64,000 nt of DNA from Flavobacterium nackdongense (GTDB taxonomy: Bacteria > Bacteroidota > Bacteroidia > Flavobacteriales > Flavobacteriaceae), in NCBI RefSeq assembly GCF_004355225.1, contig NZ_CP037933.1, positions 2,418,001-2,482,000 of the forward strand, written 5' to 3'. The position numbers and the translations under genes are program-made. Shown here piece after piece: positions 52,301-60,751 of the stretch (position 1 is the stretch's first letter; every line of letters starts with the position of its first letter). The notes under the pieces were generated by a model that was not told the origin of the DNA, did not search any database, and saw nothing but the letters and a program-made list of their open reading frames with translations.

Positions 52301-55300
52301 ATCTGTACAGCCTGTTTTCTTATCGGTGGCAGTGAAAATATAAATACCAGCAGGTAAATTATTTACAATTATAGTAGGAGCCGTTTGATTACTAGCCGAG
52401 CTACTCACCGGTCCTGTGATGCTATAGGAGTACACTTTACTTCCTCCTGTAAAATTTCCAACTACATCAAATTGCATTGATCCTGTTGCTGTATTATAAC
52501 ATTTCACATTGTTTATTAGTTTTCCTGAAACTGAAATAGGGGGAATAGGGACAAGATTATAGGTTTCTTGATAAACACAGTCGTTTCTGTCTTTTACCTC
52601 AAATACATAAACTCCTTCAGGTAAATATTTGAACTCCCCATCCGAATTATAAGGACTTGGCACCGACGTAATAGTGTACGTCGCCGGTGCGCTAATTATT
52701 CTGTATCGCAAAGGCGAAAGACCACCAACAGCCGCAATATTTACGTGCGACACATTTTCGGGACAAATCAAATCGGTGGCTGTTATTGTTAAATCGGTTG
52801 GCCCTTTTACCGAAGCTATTACGATAGCAGGATTGATGGTAACCGTACAATTTTTGGAGTCTTTTGCAGTAATTGTATAGGTTCCTGCTGTCAAACCAGA
52901 GAAGATAGGACTCGATACAAAGTTCACCCCATCGATACTGTACAAATAAGGGGAGGTTCCTCCGCTAGCTGTAGCAGTAATCGTCGCAGTTTGAAGGCAA
53001 GTATAAGCAGCTGTCATAGTAGCAGTGCCAGTAAGAGGGGCTATGGGTGCAATTGTAATCGTTTGTGGGGCAGATAAGCAGACATTACCAGCCAAAGCAT
53101 ATTCGACGATTACCACATAATTGCCTGCAACCAAGTTGCTAAATACATTCGAATTGAAAAATGTTACCCCATTGTCTAAGCTGTATCTCAGATTATTGCC
53201 ATTTGTATTACTTACATTTATGGTAATACCTCCAGTATTTGTTCCAGAACATTGCAAATCTGTTTTAGTAATCGAATAAACAGGAGGCAAAGATGCCGCT
53301 ACTGTAATTGAAGTCGTAGTTTCACAGTTATTCGAATCGACTACTTTTATAGTATAAACTCCACCTGGCGGAAGCGGATTGCTTACTGCTATTTGAGGGG
53401 TTCCTTGAAATACGGTAGTACTATTTACAAAATAAGAATAGGGCGGCGTACCCCCTATCGGACTAACTGTAATTTCGCCATCTGTACAAGTCAAGGGCTT
53501 TGTCAATACTGCTGTAGCTGTAATTGCCGGTGGCTCTACTATTGTTGCACTTAAAGTAGCTGTACATCCATCATCGGTTGTTACGGTATAATCATAGGTG
53601 CCTGAATTTAGATTATTAAAGTGGTAGGAATTGCTTGAATCTGGACCAGAACTGAAAATGGTTACTCCAGCTTGTCTTACGGTTACATAATATTGTGGAC
53701 GTACATCATTTATTTGTAGGGTTACATTGCCTTTATCTCCGTGGCAAAGAGGTTGATTGATAATGGGTGTCACCGTAAAATTTCTTTGACGAATTTGAAC
53801 ATTGGGCACAGAAAAAATACAAGGATTAGTGCTAACAGCCGTTTGTTTGATATAAACGGTATAATTCCCAGGACTATTTATAAGAAACACATTTGTTGGT
53901 ACCCAAGGGCCAGCTGCATTTAAACTATATTCATATCCTGAAGGAACGCCACCAACCGTAATTTTTCCGGGTGTTGAACAAATAATATCATTAGAGGTTA
54001 CGGTAGGATTGAGTAAATTTTGATACACATTGAAATAATACCGATTAAAACATCCACCTGCATAGTTCAAAGTAACTCTATATTGACCCGAAGCATTGAC
54101 TTGAAAATTTGGTCCTGTTCCCACTTGAGTCCAACTGCAACTAGTACTTTCATTGGCACAACTTGTGTTTCCAATCGCCGCACAGCTAGCCTCATTTAAT
54201 TTTTCCCAGACGATTACAGAACCATCCGAAATGCCTGTTTTAATATCTCTAATAGCATTGGCTCCACATAAAAAAATGTTAGGAAGTTTTTTTCCGTCAT
54301 TCGGACAGGTCAAGACCTCATCGGCAAATGGAATTACAGGATTGGTCAAGGTTCCACCAAAAGGAGTCACGGTAAACTCTTGCATAATCGAACGACAGGG
54401 CGCCACGGCAGTGTCATAAACATAATAAGTACCCGGAGCAGTAACGGTAAGGGTTTGATTCTTACCAATAACTGCACCTGTTGGAGTGCCATCGGCCAAA
54501 AAGGGACTTTTCGACCAAGAATAAATGTTGTATCCATCGCCAGCTTTGATATCGACACTTGCGCCGCATAAAATAGCTGGATATTTATAAACGCAACCAT
54601 CTACATTGGCTAAAAAGTTTGTGGCTTGCGGAATTAACAAACAGCCGGAATTGGTGTCAAAACTTTCTTCTGAAAAAGGAACCGAATTAATCTCTCCGGT
54701 ATAACTTGCAAATGCCTTGTTATTGATAATGTTCGAACACGCATTACTCAACAAAGTACAATCAGGGACCACTTGCACTCGCATCACGATGGTGTACAAA
54801 GGCGAAGTTACCGGAATAGAAGTTGGCGTTGTTTTTACTTGAACTTTTGAAGGATCAATGCTGAAAATAAGGGTTCTTGTGGCGGGAACCCAACTTTTAA
54901 GCGTTACTCCAGCCGGTAAGGTTAAAGAGGAAGGCCCAGAATAAATCACATTGATTGGTAAAATATCTTTTATTTCAAAAACAGTAACGTTGTCGTTTCC
55001 GGTATTTTGAAAAGTAATTTTGTAATCTAAAAATTGACCTAAATTAACTGTTTGATTGCCGATATTGACCCCTGAAGTATTCCAGACCGTTTTTGTAAGT
55101 ACAATTTTTGGCTCGATGACATCAACTGCAAAGGCGGTAGAATACAGATAAAAAATTTCCTGTTTTGTTCCAATTCGAATTGTTGCCGAAGTTTCATTAT
55201 TGGGAATTATGGCATTGGAAGCATTTGGAATTTTGAAAATCCCTGCGTCAAAACCTAAGGTATTGGTACTTTTAGGATTTCTCGCCAAAAAGATTTCGGG

Positions 55301-56311
55301 AGAATTTGTTGTATTATTAAAAATGGTAACTGTACTATTGAAAAAATTTGTGGCAGGTCTAAGAACAGTCACCGGAGCAATAGATGAAAGACTTATATTC
55401 CCAGAAAATGCAGCAGCAGCGCTACCTTTAAATTGAATGTAATCGCCAGTGTTACCCAAATCACCATCGATTACTGCGAAAGCAAATTTCGAAACAACCG
55501 GACCAACAGGTATGGTTTGAAATCCTGATACCGGGATATCTACTTTATCATAAACTACCGAAGGACTTAAGTCGGCACAGGTCGTGGGATTAATGCCTTT
55601 TACCCCAATTCCGCTGAATCCATCAAAGGTCGTTATGTTTTTGCTATTTAAATTAGGGTCTTCATAAATAATAAAAAGCGACCAACCTCCAGAAAACCCC
55701 TCCGAATTTACACCATTATGGTCTCCTATTCGGGTCGAAATATTAGCAACCGTATAAGTTCCTCCAGCATTGCCTACGCCTAGACTCGTAATCAACGCGG
55801 TGACATCGGCATAACAGGCATATTGATTGGTGTTTTGGCAAGTTCCCGTACCTCTATAAATTTTTTCTCCTACAAGATCGACATAGCCGCCGGTGGGCAT
55901 TTTGAATTTTACATTCAATATGGGTCGTACAGGAGTCATATTGATATCACCCGCCACCGTGGCTCCCCAATACAAGCCTGCGTATTTTACTTTGTAACAA
56001 CTCGGATTCGGAACTACTAAATCGGCACTGCTCGAATTATAGGTAGTGGCATCGGTATCGATATCTACATCAACTATATTACTTTGCTTTTCATCATCAG
56101 AAGTACCATTGTAGTCATTGGTTTTATGCAAACTAAGAATGTTATTACCAATCTGAAGAATATCTCCCTTCAGGGTTACACTTGCTCCCGGTACTTTGGC
56201 TGGGTATCGAACACTAAAAGGAACCAAATTTTGCCCAAAGGACAAATTTCCTAAAAGTAATACTAGGAGTACTATACCATAAGCGGCTCTTGAAAAAGTA
56301 GGTTTTTTCAT
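46352..56311 (-). CDS. sprB: SprB-like giant gliding adhesin
   Basis: 3319 residues from the ATG at 56311, chosen because MKKPTFSRAAYG begins a clear signal peptide ending NLSFGQ; the frame runs 23 codons further without one. Regions: N-terminal module (~25-410), a DUF11-like domain (~415-545, LDYKITFQNTGNDNVTVFEI), a Cys-containing segment, then at least 28 SprB-type beta repeats of ~80-110 residues (~770-3190), each opening with a Cys strand such as VSCNGDTNGTI and closing with AGTYTV ... GC. The last ~85 residues (FTPDGDGNNDTW ... FVGHFTLYR) form a type B type IX sorting domain. SprB moves on the cell surface and drives gliding. It is about half the length of the F. johnsoniae protein as remembered. 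Confidence 0.9.
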   Translation of the reverse strand: MKKPTFSRAAYGIVLLVLLLGNLSFGQNLVPFSVRYPAKVPGASVTLKGDILQIGNNILSLHKTNDYNGTSDDEKQSNIVDVDIDTDATTYNSSSADLVVPNPSCYKVKYAGLYWGATVAGDINMTPVRPILNVKFKMPTGGYVDLVGEKIYRGTGTCQNTNQYACYADVTALITSLGVGNAGGTYTVANISTRIGDHNGVNSEGFSGGWSLFIIYEDPNLNSKNITTFDGFSGIGVKGINPTTCADLSPSVVYDKVDIPVSGFQTIPVGPVVSKFAFAVIDGDLGNTGDYIQFKGSAAAAFSGNISLSSIAPVTVLRPATNFFNSTVTIFNNTTNSPEIFLARNPKSTNTLGFDAGIFKIPNASNAIIPNNETSATIRIGTKQEIFYLYSTAFAVDVIEPKIVLTKTVWNTSGVNIGNQTVNLGQFLDYKITFQNTGNDNVTVFEIKDILPINVIYSGPSSLTLPAGVTLKSWVPATRTLIFSIDPSKVQVKTTPTSIPVTSPLYTIVMRVQVVPDCTLLSNACSNIINNKAFASYTGEINSVPFSEESFDTNSGCLLIPQATNFLANVDGCVYKYPAILCGASVDIKAGDGYNIYSWSKSPFLADGTPTGAVIGKNQTLTVTAPGTYYVYDTAVAPCRSIMQEFTVTPFGGTLTNPVIPFADEVLTCPNDGKKLPNIFLCGANAIRDIKTGISDGSVIVWEKLNEASCAAIGNTSCANESTSCSWTQVGTGPNFQVNASGQYRVTLNYAGGCFNRYYFNVYQNLLNPTVTSNDIICSTPGKITVGGVPSGYEYSLNAAGPWVPTNVFLINSPGNYTVYIKQTAVSTNPCIFSVPNVQIRQRNFTVTPIINQPLCHGDKGNVTLQINDVRPQYYVTVRQAGVTIFSSGPDSSNSYHFNNLNSGTYDYTVTTDDGCTATLSATIVEPPAITATAVLTKPLTCTDGEITVSPIGGTPPYSYFVNSTTVFQGTPQIAVSNPLPPGGVYTIKVVDSNNCETTTSITVAASLPPVYSITKTDLQCSGTNTGGITINVSNTNGNNLRYSLDNGVTFFNSNVFSNLVAGNYVVIVEYALAGNVCLSAPQTITIAPIAPLTGTATMTAAYTCLQTATITATASGGTSPYLYSIDGVNFVSSPIFSGLTAGTYTITAKDSKNCTVTINPAIVIASVKGPTDLTITATDLICPENVSHVNIAAVGGLSPLRYRIISAPATYTITSVPSPYNSDGEFKYLPEGVYVFEVKDRNDCVYQETYNLVPIPPISVSGKLINNVKCYNTATGSMQFDVVGNFTGGSKVYSYSITGPVSSSASNQTAPTIIVNNLPAGIYIFTATDKKTGCTDSATVTISQPALPLTISNTVTPIKCNSNGSVVIDATGGWGGNNYTLLQPNGTQIGPQTNNGFYNLTQTGTYTVSVTDANGCTTTATFTLNPALPPVVNIAGSDLCYDSVNQATIIVNASGGVSPYQYSIDNGIRFQTSNTFANLTPGNYTVLVKDDFGCTSTALIQNIAPQLTVNTILTKDLDCSASPNAQITGTITGGTSGYNYSVSINGGPYSAPVAVIGTTFTYAVNAASISAATTYQFQVTDVNNCPALSGIITINPLSLPDISAVTQTQQIYCNGDNSAAINVAINTTVGTGPFVINVLNTSTGTNYGTQTTGLAAGNYTITITDSKLCTAIKLITINEPAALTAVVNHTDITCNGTGTSMGSISGTPTGGVGPYTYTITNNVGAVVGPPTIAGGIYTFDILNFGVYQLSFTDANSCTVTNSINIASPPSDLNINTAAGPPSCSSASVIVSVNPIIVGGPYHFALFPILSASTPPYEYASNMGSYQNADVGFPLQATFSGLKPGVIYSFIVYDEATNCYYFKQATSPTQTSSTLTSTVSPKNVSCLGANDGSVDFTFTNTYPALTNVTYQIFNSQTNLPTTIPIGTVVGLNGVGITSSVSNVGPLAPGTYYILFQENSGGANNGCTNASATFTITESSSALAVSASVIKNQNCTVLGQINVLGQGGTPSYTYQVLPASSPAPVASSPGWLTTTTFNLAGSLSGVNYIGYAKDANGCIIGTPISMFSDPVPIIAASINNQCSATEGNFAINVTMPTLGIAPYTFSIDGGAFQAQTAPFTISNLSSGVHTVEVKDRNGCGNKVTITIFKPLGLTPTLTSLPTCATNDGTITVAGVGGTGIYSYAISPSAPSITLSGNVFSGVPAGAYTVTITDLTSLCTKSAIVNLPVPTPVSFTTAVTNVSCNGDTNGTITVALLPGNNNPTYTYEIISPIIVAPQSSNVFTGLAAGTYTVRVNSSRGCSATDSSVTINQPLALAVDPSTAFTPFGCLANNSFNDATLTINAAAGSGTAPYTYSLDGTNYFPTNTFTIVDNGTAYNLPIYIKDTKGCLATSTIAITPLPKITAATVGILSPIDCNNTGLVSVTVTGGSGNFSYQILPNGLPQVSNSFTVVNPGSYYFRISDNTTGCYFDTSAFVVAPFDTIDVVATPITPVTCFGDSNGELSIAITGYTGDYSYQVLDSSNAVVGSGFGTTATNPTTISGIKAGNFTVVVTETNPPFCVKTSNTFTIESPAVPLSIIATQTSSVTCTNNQGAINATATGGWGSLTYELVGPINVPYSANGLFSNLIAGSYTVNVKDSKGCIRSSLPINLSLPAPISIVASANTSVLSCYGDTNASITVSSTTGGQGSNYSYSLNTISATPPTSSGPQTATVFAGLGVGTYTITATDGWNCTAVSTPISISQPTELSVSLVLASSQTCLSQARLQLSASGGTAPYRYSSDGISYSTTSFNSSVTIAVAPGTYRYYVRDANNCTSFISNDIEIVPIPTLSINLDITNAKINCFGDNTGVIVAKAEGGLGNYVYTLLNGSGTAISPAPVQSSPGVFVQLAAGSYQVKVDSGDCVKTTATITINQPTLPLVAPYSITNVTCSGAGNGQIVINASGGTGTIKYAISPNLDQFFDTNLFKDLNPNNYTAIVQDVLGCYVTFNFTISEPLPLQAATVSGSIIPEICSGDSDGQFSIDISGGTSPYKVSLDQQNGPFTTGVLGQTLFDFKNINGGSHIVYVVDAMNCSYTLPAVLPDPVTLKPVAIVDYDCLNNLPNNTVTVAIDPSVLPVDVDYALDGIPPYQASNVFTKVPAGEHFISARHTNGCIQQTQKFTILQVNPLAVSLVNGGINEIVATTTGGSGNYHYTFNGESTGTTNTYIIYKTGSYTVDVVDAEGCTATDTKAFTYIDIDIPNVFTPDGDGNNDTWGPTKTTNYPDLIYHIYDRYGRKIATYNEGQFWDGKYNGFELPSGDYWYLLKLNNDKDEREFVGHFTLYR

Positions 56312-56429
56312 GATAGTTAAATTTATTGCTTTCTTCGCTTCAAATGGACTTCTTTGGGGCTCAAAGTCTGTTTTCTGCATAAGATTAATTCTGTTTTATA
56401 CGGCTTTTCGAAAGGATTTTAACCTCTCT

Positions 56430-59213
56430 TTATTCAATTTTTACCATAGACATTTTGCTGTTGTACGGTTTATTTTCCTTGTTTTCTATTGCCATTTGCG
56501 CCTCGCCGATGGAGTCAAATTTATCATAGTAAATAAAATATTTTCCTGATTTTACATCGTATAAGAAATCGATATTAGATTGTCCGGAGGCCACGGTTTT
56601 TGTCAAAAATTCATCTCTTTTTGCGACATCTTCGTGGACAGCAATAACCAAATAGTATCCTTTTTCTTTGTTTTTAATATCTTTCAAGACGAGTACATTC
56701 GACTGTTTTTCTCCAAAATCAAAATCAGCTTCTTTGAGTGGTGTTGTACTAAGAGGCGTTTTCTCTTTGATTCGTTTTAAAGTGTACACGTCTTGTAAAT
56801 AGCGGTCTTGATTGGTAGCGAAAGCTGCTTTTTTGATTCTTCGTTTTTTCTCAATTTCCGTGTCAACCTTGATTTTTTCTAATGTTAGAATTAAATCTTG
56901 ATTGGAACGAATCGCTGTCAAATGCGCTGCTTTCAGCTCGTCGATTGTTTTCAAATAAGATTTATTGGTTTCATCAGGGGTATTCCCCGCTTTTTTAATT
57001 CGCTCTTTGTATAAATTGTCTAATTCAACCAGTTTGTTTTGCTGATTTTGATTGACCAATTCGATTTGGGATTTTAAATTTTCTAATTCCAAATTTTCGG
57101 CCGAAACACTCTTGAATGCTTTCGGTTCTTTATAAATTCCTTTGTCGCTCAGGTCATTTTCTTCTTTTAAATCTTTCAAATCTTTTTCTTTATTCAATAC
57201 TTTTTCATTGAGTTGTTGCAATAAAACTTGTTGTTCCTTTTTGGAATCGGCAACTATTTTAGTCAATTTATCTAAAGATTTTGCGTTTTCGTCTTTGGGC
57301 AATGCGGCTACTCTTGCCTCTTCGGCTAGTTTAGCCTTGGCGGCAGCATCGGCATCGGCTTTTAGTTTGGCATCGGCCAATAGTTTGGCTTGCGCATCGG
57401 CATCGGCTTTCAATTTAGCATCTTGAGCTAGTTTGGCTTTGGCGGCAGCATCGGCATCGGCTTTTAGTTTGGCATCGGCCAATAGTTTGGCTTGCGCATC
57501 AGCGTCGGCTTTCAATTTAGCATCTTGAGCTAGTTTGGCTTTGGCGGCAGCATCGGCATCGGCTTTTAGTTTGGCATCTGCCAATAGTTTGGCTTGCGCA
57601 TCGGCATCGGCTTTCAATTTAGAATCTTGAGCTAGTTTGGCTTTGGCGGCAGCATCGTTTTTAATTTTAGCATCGGCCAATAATTTAGCTTTTGCATCGG
57701 CATCGGCTTTCAATTTAGCATCTTGAGCTAGTTTGGCTTTGGCGGCAGCATCGTTTTTAATTTTGGCATCGGCCAATAATTTAGCTTTTGCATCGACATC
57801 GGCTTTCAATTTAGCGTCTTGGGCTAGTTTGGCTTTAGCGGCAGCATCATTTTTAATTTTAGCATCGGCCAATAATTTAGCTTTTGCATCGGCATCGGCT
57901 TTCAATTTAGCGTCTTGGGCAAGTTTGGCTTTAGCGGCAGCATCATTATTAATTTTAGCATCGGCCAATAATTTAGCTTTTGCATCGGCATCGGCTTTCA
58001 ATTTAGCGTCTTGGGCTAGTTTGGCTTTAGCGGCAGCATCATTTTTAATTTTAGCATCGGCCAATAATTTAGCTTTTGCATCGGCATCGGCTTTCAATTT
58101 AGCGTCTTGGGCTAGTTTGGCTTTAGCGGCAGCATCATTTTTAATTTTAGCATCGGCATCAGCCTTAATTTTAGCTTCTTTTTGTTCTTTATACTGAAGA
58201 TATTCTTGGTGCGATGTGTCGGAAATAGGTTTTCCTGAAGTAGGCGTTCTAGTTCCAGCGGCCGGAATAATTGATCCTTCATCCTCATCTTCGCCGTAGT
58301 CGTAGGATTTGCTTTTAAATTTATAGGCGAAAACTATTTCATGCGAAGCTCCAAAAGTGGAAGTGTTTCCGGTGCCTGTTTCATAATTGTACTCTACTGC
58401 TATTCTGGGTGTGATGTTTAACCCAATTCCGCCTGAAATACCGTAGACCGAATTGTATCCTGCTTGCGCCCAAATTCCTTTTACTAAGCTGAGCATCGCG
58501 AGTCCTGAAACAATGGTTTTGTCTTTTTTGAATTCGGTTTTTATCAATCCTGAAAATTTGCTTCTATCGAAAAACCCATACGAATCGATAAAACCTGTGT
58601 ACATCACATGAGCTACGATGCTTTTTTCGGGATCTTCTTTGATTATTTCTGATGTTTTAAGATTGTATAAAACAAGATTGTTCAGCGCCAGACCAAAATC
58701 AAAAAAATAGGTTCCATAATTGATTCCCGGACTCACCGTGATCAAGCTGTTTTTGGGGATGTTGTTTAAAGCAGGATCGGGATAGTTGGTGATCACTTTG
58801 CCTGCATCCAAGCCGCTTTTATAAAACCCTAAATTGATACCAAAAGTCAAATTGCTATCTTCTTGTAATGCGATATTATGTGCAAAATTTGCCATAGCTC
58901 CAAAAGTGGTCAATACGCCATAATTTTGCTGGAAAAAGCCAATTGAAGCGCCTTCGTTTTCTAACAATCGACCGGAATAACTAAACAAATAGGTTTGCGG
59001 GGCATCTTGAAATTGTGCCCATTGCTTTTTGTTATAAAAACTAAGTACTGGACTTTGTTCCCGAACAAAACTAAAGGTGGGATTGATGGTGTACCGATTA
59101 AATTTTAATGAGTTTCTCACAGGAAGTGTCAGTGCAACAACTCCATCTTCTTGCGAAAAGAGGGTTTGCATTGCACCTAAAAAAAGTAATATGGCTATAA
59201 AACATTTATTCAT
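56430..59213 (-). CDS. sprD: SprD-like protein: PorP/SprF domain fused to Ala/Lys/Asp repeats
   Basis: 927 residues with a signal peptide (AMQTLFSQ). A PorP/SprF barrel-like domain (~25-305) is followed by an acidic linker. Eight tandem repeats of 32 or 34 residues (~341-628; core KLAQDAKLKADADAKAKLLA) come next. A charged coiled coil (~640-840) and a C-terminal SPOR-like domain (~850-927, GYYLVIAVHEDVAKRDEFL, DFLYDVKSGKYFIYYDKFD) complete it. The position between sprC- and sprB-like genes matches sprD of F. johnsoniae. The long helical repeat may span the periplasm to peptidoglycan. The start is 2 bases past the sprC stop codon. Confidence 0.83.
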   Translation of the reverse strand: MNKCFIAILLFLGAMQTLFSQEDGVVALTLPVRNSLKFNRYTINPTFSFVREQSPVLSFYNKKQWAQFQDAPQTYLFSYSGRLLENEGASIGFFQQNYGVLTTFGAMANFAHNIALQEDSNLTFGINLGFYKSGLDAGKVITNYPDPALNNIPKNSLITVSPGINYGTYFFDFGLALNNLVLYNLKTSEIIKEDPEKSIVAHVMYTGFIDSYGFFDRSKFSGLIKTEFKKDKTIVSGLAMLSLVKGIWAQAGYNSVYGISGGIGLNITPRIAVEYNYETGTGNTSTFGASHEIVFAYKFKSKSYDYGEDEDEGSIIPAAGTRTPTSGKPISDTSHQEYLQYKEQKEAKIKADADAKIKNDAAAKAKLAQDAKLKADADAKAKLLADAKIKNDAAAKAKLAQDAKLKADADAKAKLLADAKINNDAAAKAKLAQDAKLKADADAKAKLLADAKIKNDAAAKAKLAQDAKLKADVDAKAKLLADAKIKNDAAAKAKLAQDAKLKADADAKAKLLADAKIKNDAAAKAKLAQDSKLKADADAQAKLLADAKLKADADAAAKAKLAQDAKLKADADAQAKLLADAKLKADADAAAKAKLAQDAKLKADADAQAKLLADAKLKADADAAAKAKLAEEARVAALPKDENAKSLDKLTKIVADSKKEQQVLLQQLNEKVLNKEKDLKDLKEENDLSDKGIYKEPKAFKSVSAENLELENLKSQIELVNQNQQNKLVELDNLYKERIKKAGNTPDETNKSYLKTIDELKAAHLTAIRSNQDLILTLEKIKVDTEIEKKRRIKKAAFATNQDRYLQDVYTLKRIKEKTPLSTTPLKEADFDFGEKQSNVLVLKDIKNKEKGYYLVIAVHEDVAKRDEFLTKTVASGQSNIDFLYDVKSGKYFIYYDKFDSIGEAQMAIENKENKPYNSKMSMVKIE
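57328..58190. repeat. Tandem 96/102-base repeats within the sprD-like gene
   Basis: Eight near-identical units, with landmarks at 57418, 57520, 57622, 57718, 57814, 57910, 58006 and 58102. The spacing is 102 bases for the first two intervals and 96 bases for the rest. The 102-base type encodes KLKADADA where the 96-base type encodes KIKNDA. The array is likely to vary in copy number by slippage or recombination. Confidence 0.92.
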
Positions 59214-59214
59214 T

Positions 59215-60693
59215 TTATTTCACAATGGTAATCGAGCCTTTTTTTAATTTTCCGTCAGAAGTTGTAATGATATAATAGAATACTGGGTTGATATTTTTAA
59301 AAGTGATGTCGCTTTCCGGCCAATTATTGAGGTAATTATTGGTTTGGAATACGATATCTCCATAGGAATTCATGATAAGAATTTCGGTATTTGTTCCACT
59401 CAAATACGCTTGCGGAATGCTCCACACATCGTTTACACCATCGTTGTTGGGGCTTATTAAATTGGGAATTTCAACGGCATTTGTGTCAACAATAGAGTTT
59501 ACAGTAAATGCAATTTCGTCTGTAATGATACATCCCGAATTTTGAGTAATACTAACTTTGTACGCTCCAGTATTGGTCACAGTATAGGAGTTTGAGGTAG
59601 CCCCTGGAATCAAAAGTCCATTTGCATACCATTTATAAACTGGATTCAATGCAGTGGTAGTAACAATTACATTTTTTGTTCCTCCTTCACTTATTGAACT
59701 AATTTCTGGAACATTGATAGAACTCGAGATGGTATTCACTTGTAAATCGATGGTAGCCGTAGATTTACAGCCTCCAAAATCTACATCGACAGAATATTTG
59801 CCCGCTGAGTTGGTTTGATAGGTTTGAGCGTTTGCCCCTGGAATTACAACATTATCTTTTTTCCAAACATAAGTATTTCCTGCTGTTGCTGTGAGCGTTG
59901 TGGCTCCGGCACTTGGACAAAATGGGTTCGAAAGGCTAGAAGTAATTGCAGAAACATTTCCTGCTGTTCCGCTAACGGTGACTTCTTGTGAGCGAATGTT
60001 TACATCGGTACAGGAGCCATAATTTATTTCTGCATAATAAAGTCCTAGGGCGTTTACATTCAGCGAATTGCCTGTTTGTCCGGGAATCAAAACGTTATTT
60101 TTATACCAATTGTATTTTAATTCCGAGAAATTGGCCGGGGAACTGCTCGGGTTGCTTGGCGTAGGATTGTCAATACTTAGGTTTACGCTTCCGCCATTAC
60201 AAAGACTTAGGTTTGGCATTTGATTGTTGATGTAAAACGGCTGAGAAAATTTCTTGAAATAAACTGGGAATGATGTTTTTTGATCAAAAGAATAAAAATC
60301 ACCGCTGTAAATTCCAGTGGCGCTTTTTACTCTTAACTTATAGGTTTCAGACCCTTTTATAGTCGTAGGAACCGCAAATGTGATTGTTTTTTCTGAGGCG
60401 GATACATCTGCGGTAGCAATTGTTGTTGTGGCGATAGGAGCTGAAAAACTTCCTTTATCATCTGAAAGTTCTACCGAAAAAGTCGTCGAGGCGGGAAAAC
60501 CTGAATATTTAAATGTGGCTTCAAAACTATTAAAATTAGCTTGTGAACAAATCTTTGTAAAAGGCAATTTCTCAGGAATTATTGTTTGAGAAAATACCTC
60601 GTTTTTCCCAATAAAAACGATTGCTATAGCGCATACCATTTTTATTGCAAAGTCTGTCCTGACTCCTACATGCTTGGGTAAAAAACGATTCAT
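59215..60693 (-). CDS. sprC: SprC-like secreted protein with type IX sorting domain
   Basis: 492 residues with a long signal region (MVCAIAIVFIGKNEVFSQ, ending near residue 36). Ig-like/PKD-like beta domains follow, with paired-cysteine strands (SLCNGGSVNLSI, SCTDVNIRSQEV, FGGCKSTATIDL). The C-terminal ~80 residues (NLISPNNDGVNDVWSIPQAY ... GSITIVK) form a type B gliding-associated sorting domain. Position directly upstream of the sprD- and sprB-like genes matches sprC of F. johnsoniae. It is separated from sprD by 1 base and from the upstream secreted-protein gene by 58 bases. Confidence 0.83.
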   Translation of the reverse strand: MNRFLPKHVGVRTDFAIKMVCAIAIVFIGKNEVFSQTIIPEKLPFTKICSQANFNSFEATFKYSGFPASTTFSVELSDDKGSFSAPIATTTIATADVSASEKTITFAVPTTIKGSETYKLRVKSATGIYSGDFYSFDQKTSFPVYFKKFSQPFYINNQMPNLSLCNGGSVNLSIDNPTPSNPSSSPANFSELKYNWYKNNVLIPGQTGNSLNVNALGLYYAEINYGSCTDVNIRSQEVTVSGTAGNVSAITSSLSNPFCPSAGATTLTATAGNTYVWKKDNVVIPGANAQTYQTNSAGKYSVDVDFGGCKSTATIDLQVNTISSSINVPEISSISEGGTKNVIVTTTALNPVYKWYANGLLIPGATSNSYTVTNTGAYKVSITQNSGCIITDEIAFTVNSIVDTNAVEIPNLISPNNDGVNDVWSIPQAYLSGTNTEILIMNSYGDIVFQTNNYLNNWPESDITFKNINPVFYYIITTSDGKLKKGSITIVK

Positions 60694-60751
60694 AATAGTA
60701 GATTTGCTGCTCGCCGAACAAGTTTATATTTTATTTTAAACAAAGGCGCTT

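Noticed and set aside
46528..55436. Numerous 60-90 codon frames on both strands within the sprB-like gene
   Set aside because: All are shadows of the single 3319-residue frame.
56312..56380. N-terminal extension of the sprB-like frame
   Set aside because: The extension lacks signal-peptide character, while the internal ATG at 56311 starts a typical signal peptide.
57733..58197. Long Ala/Ser/Leu-rich frame on the plus strand
   Set aside because: It is the antisense shadow of the repeats in the sprD-like gene; its periodicity comes from the coding strand.
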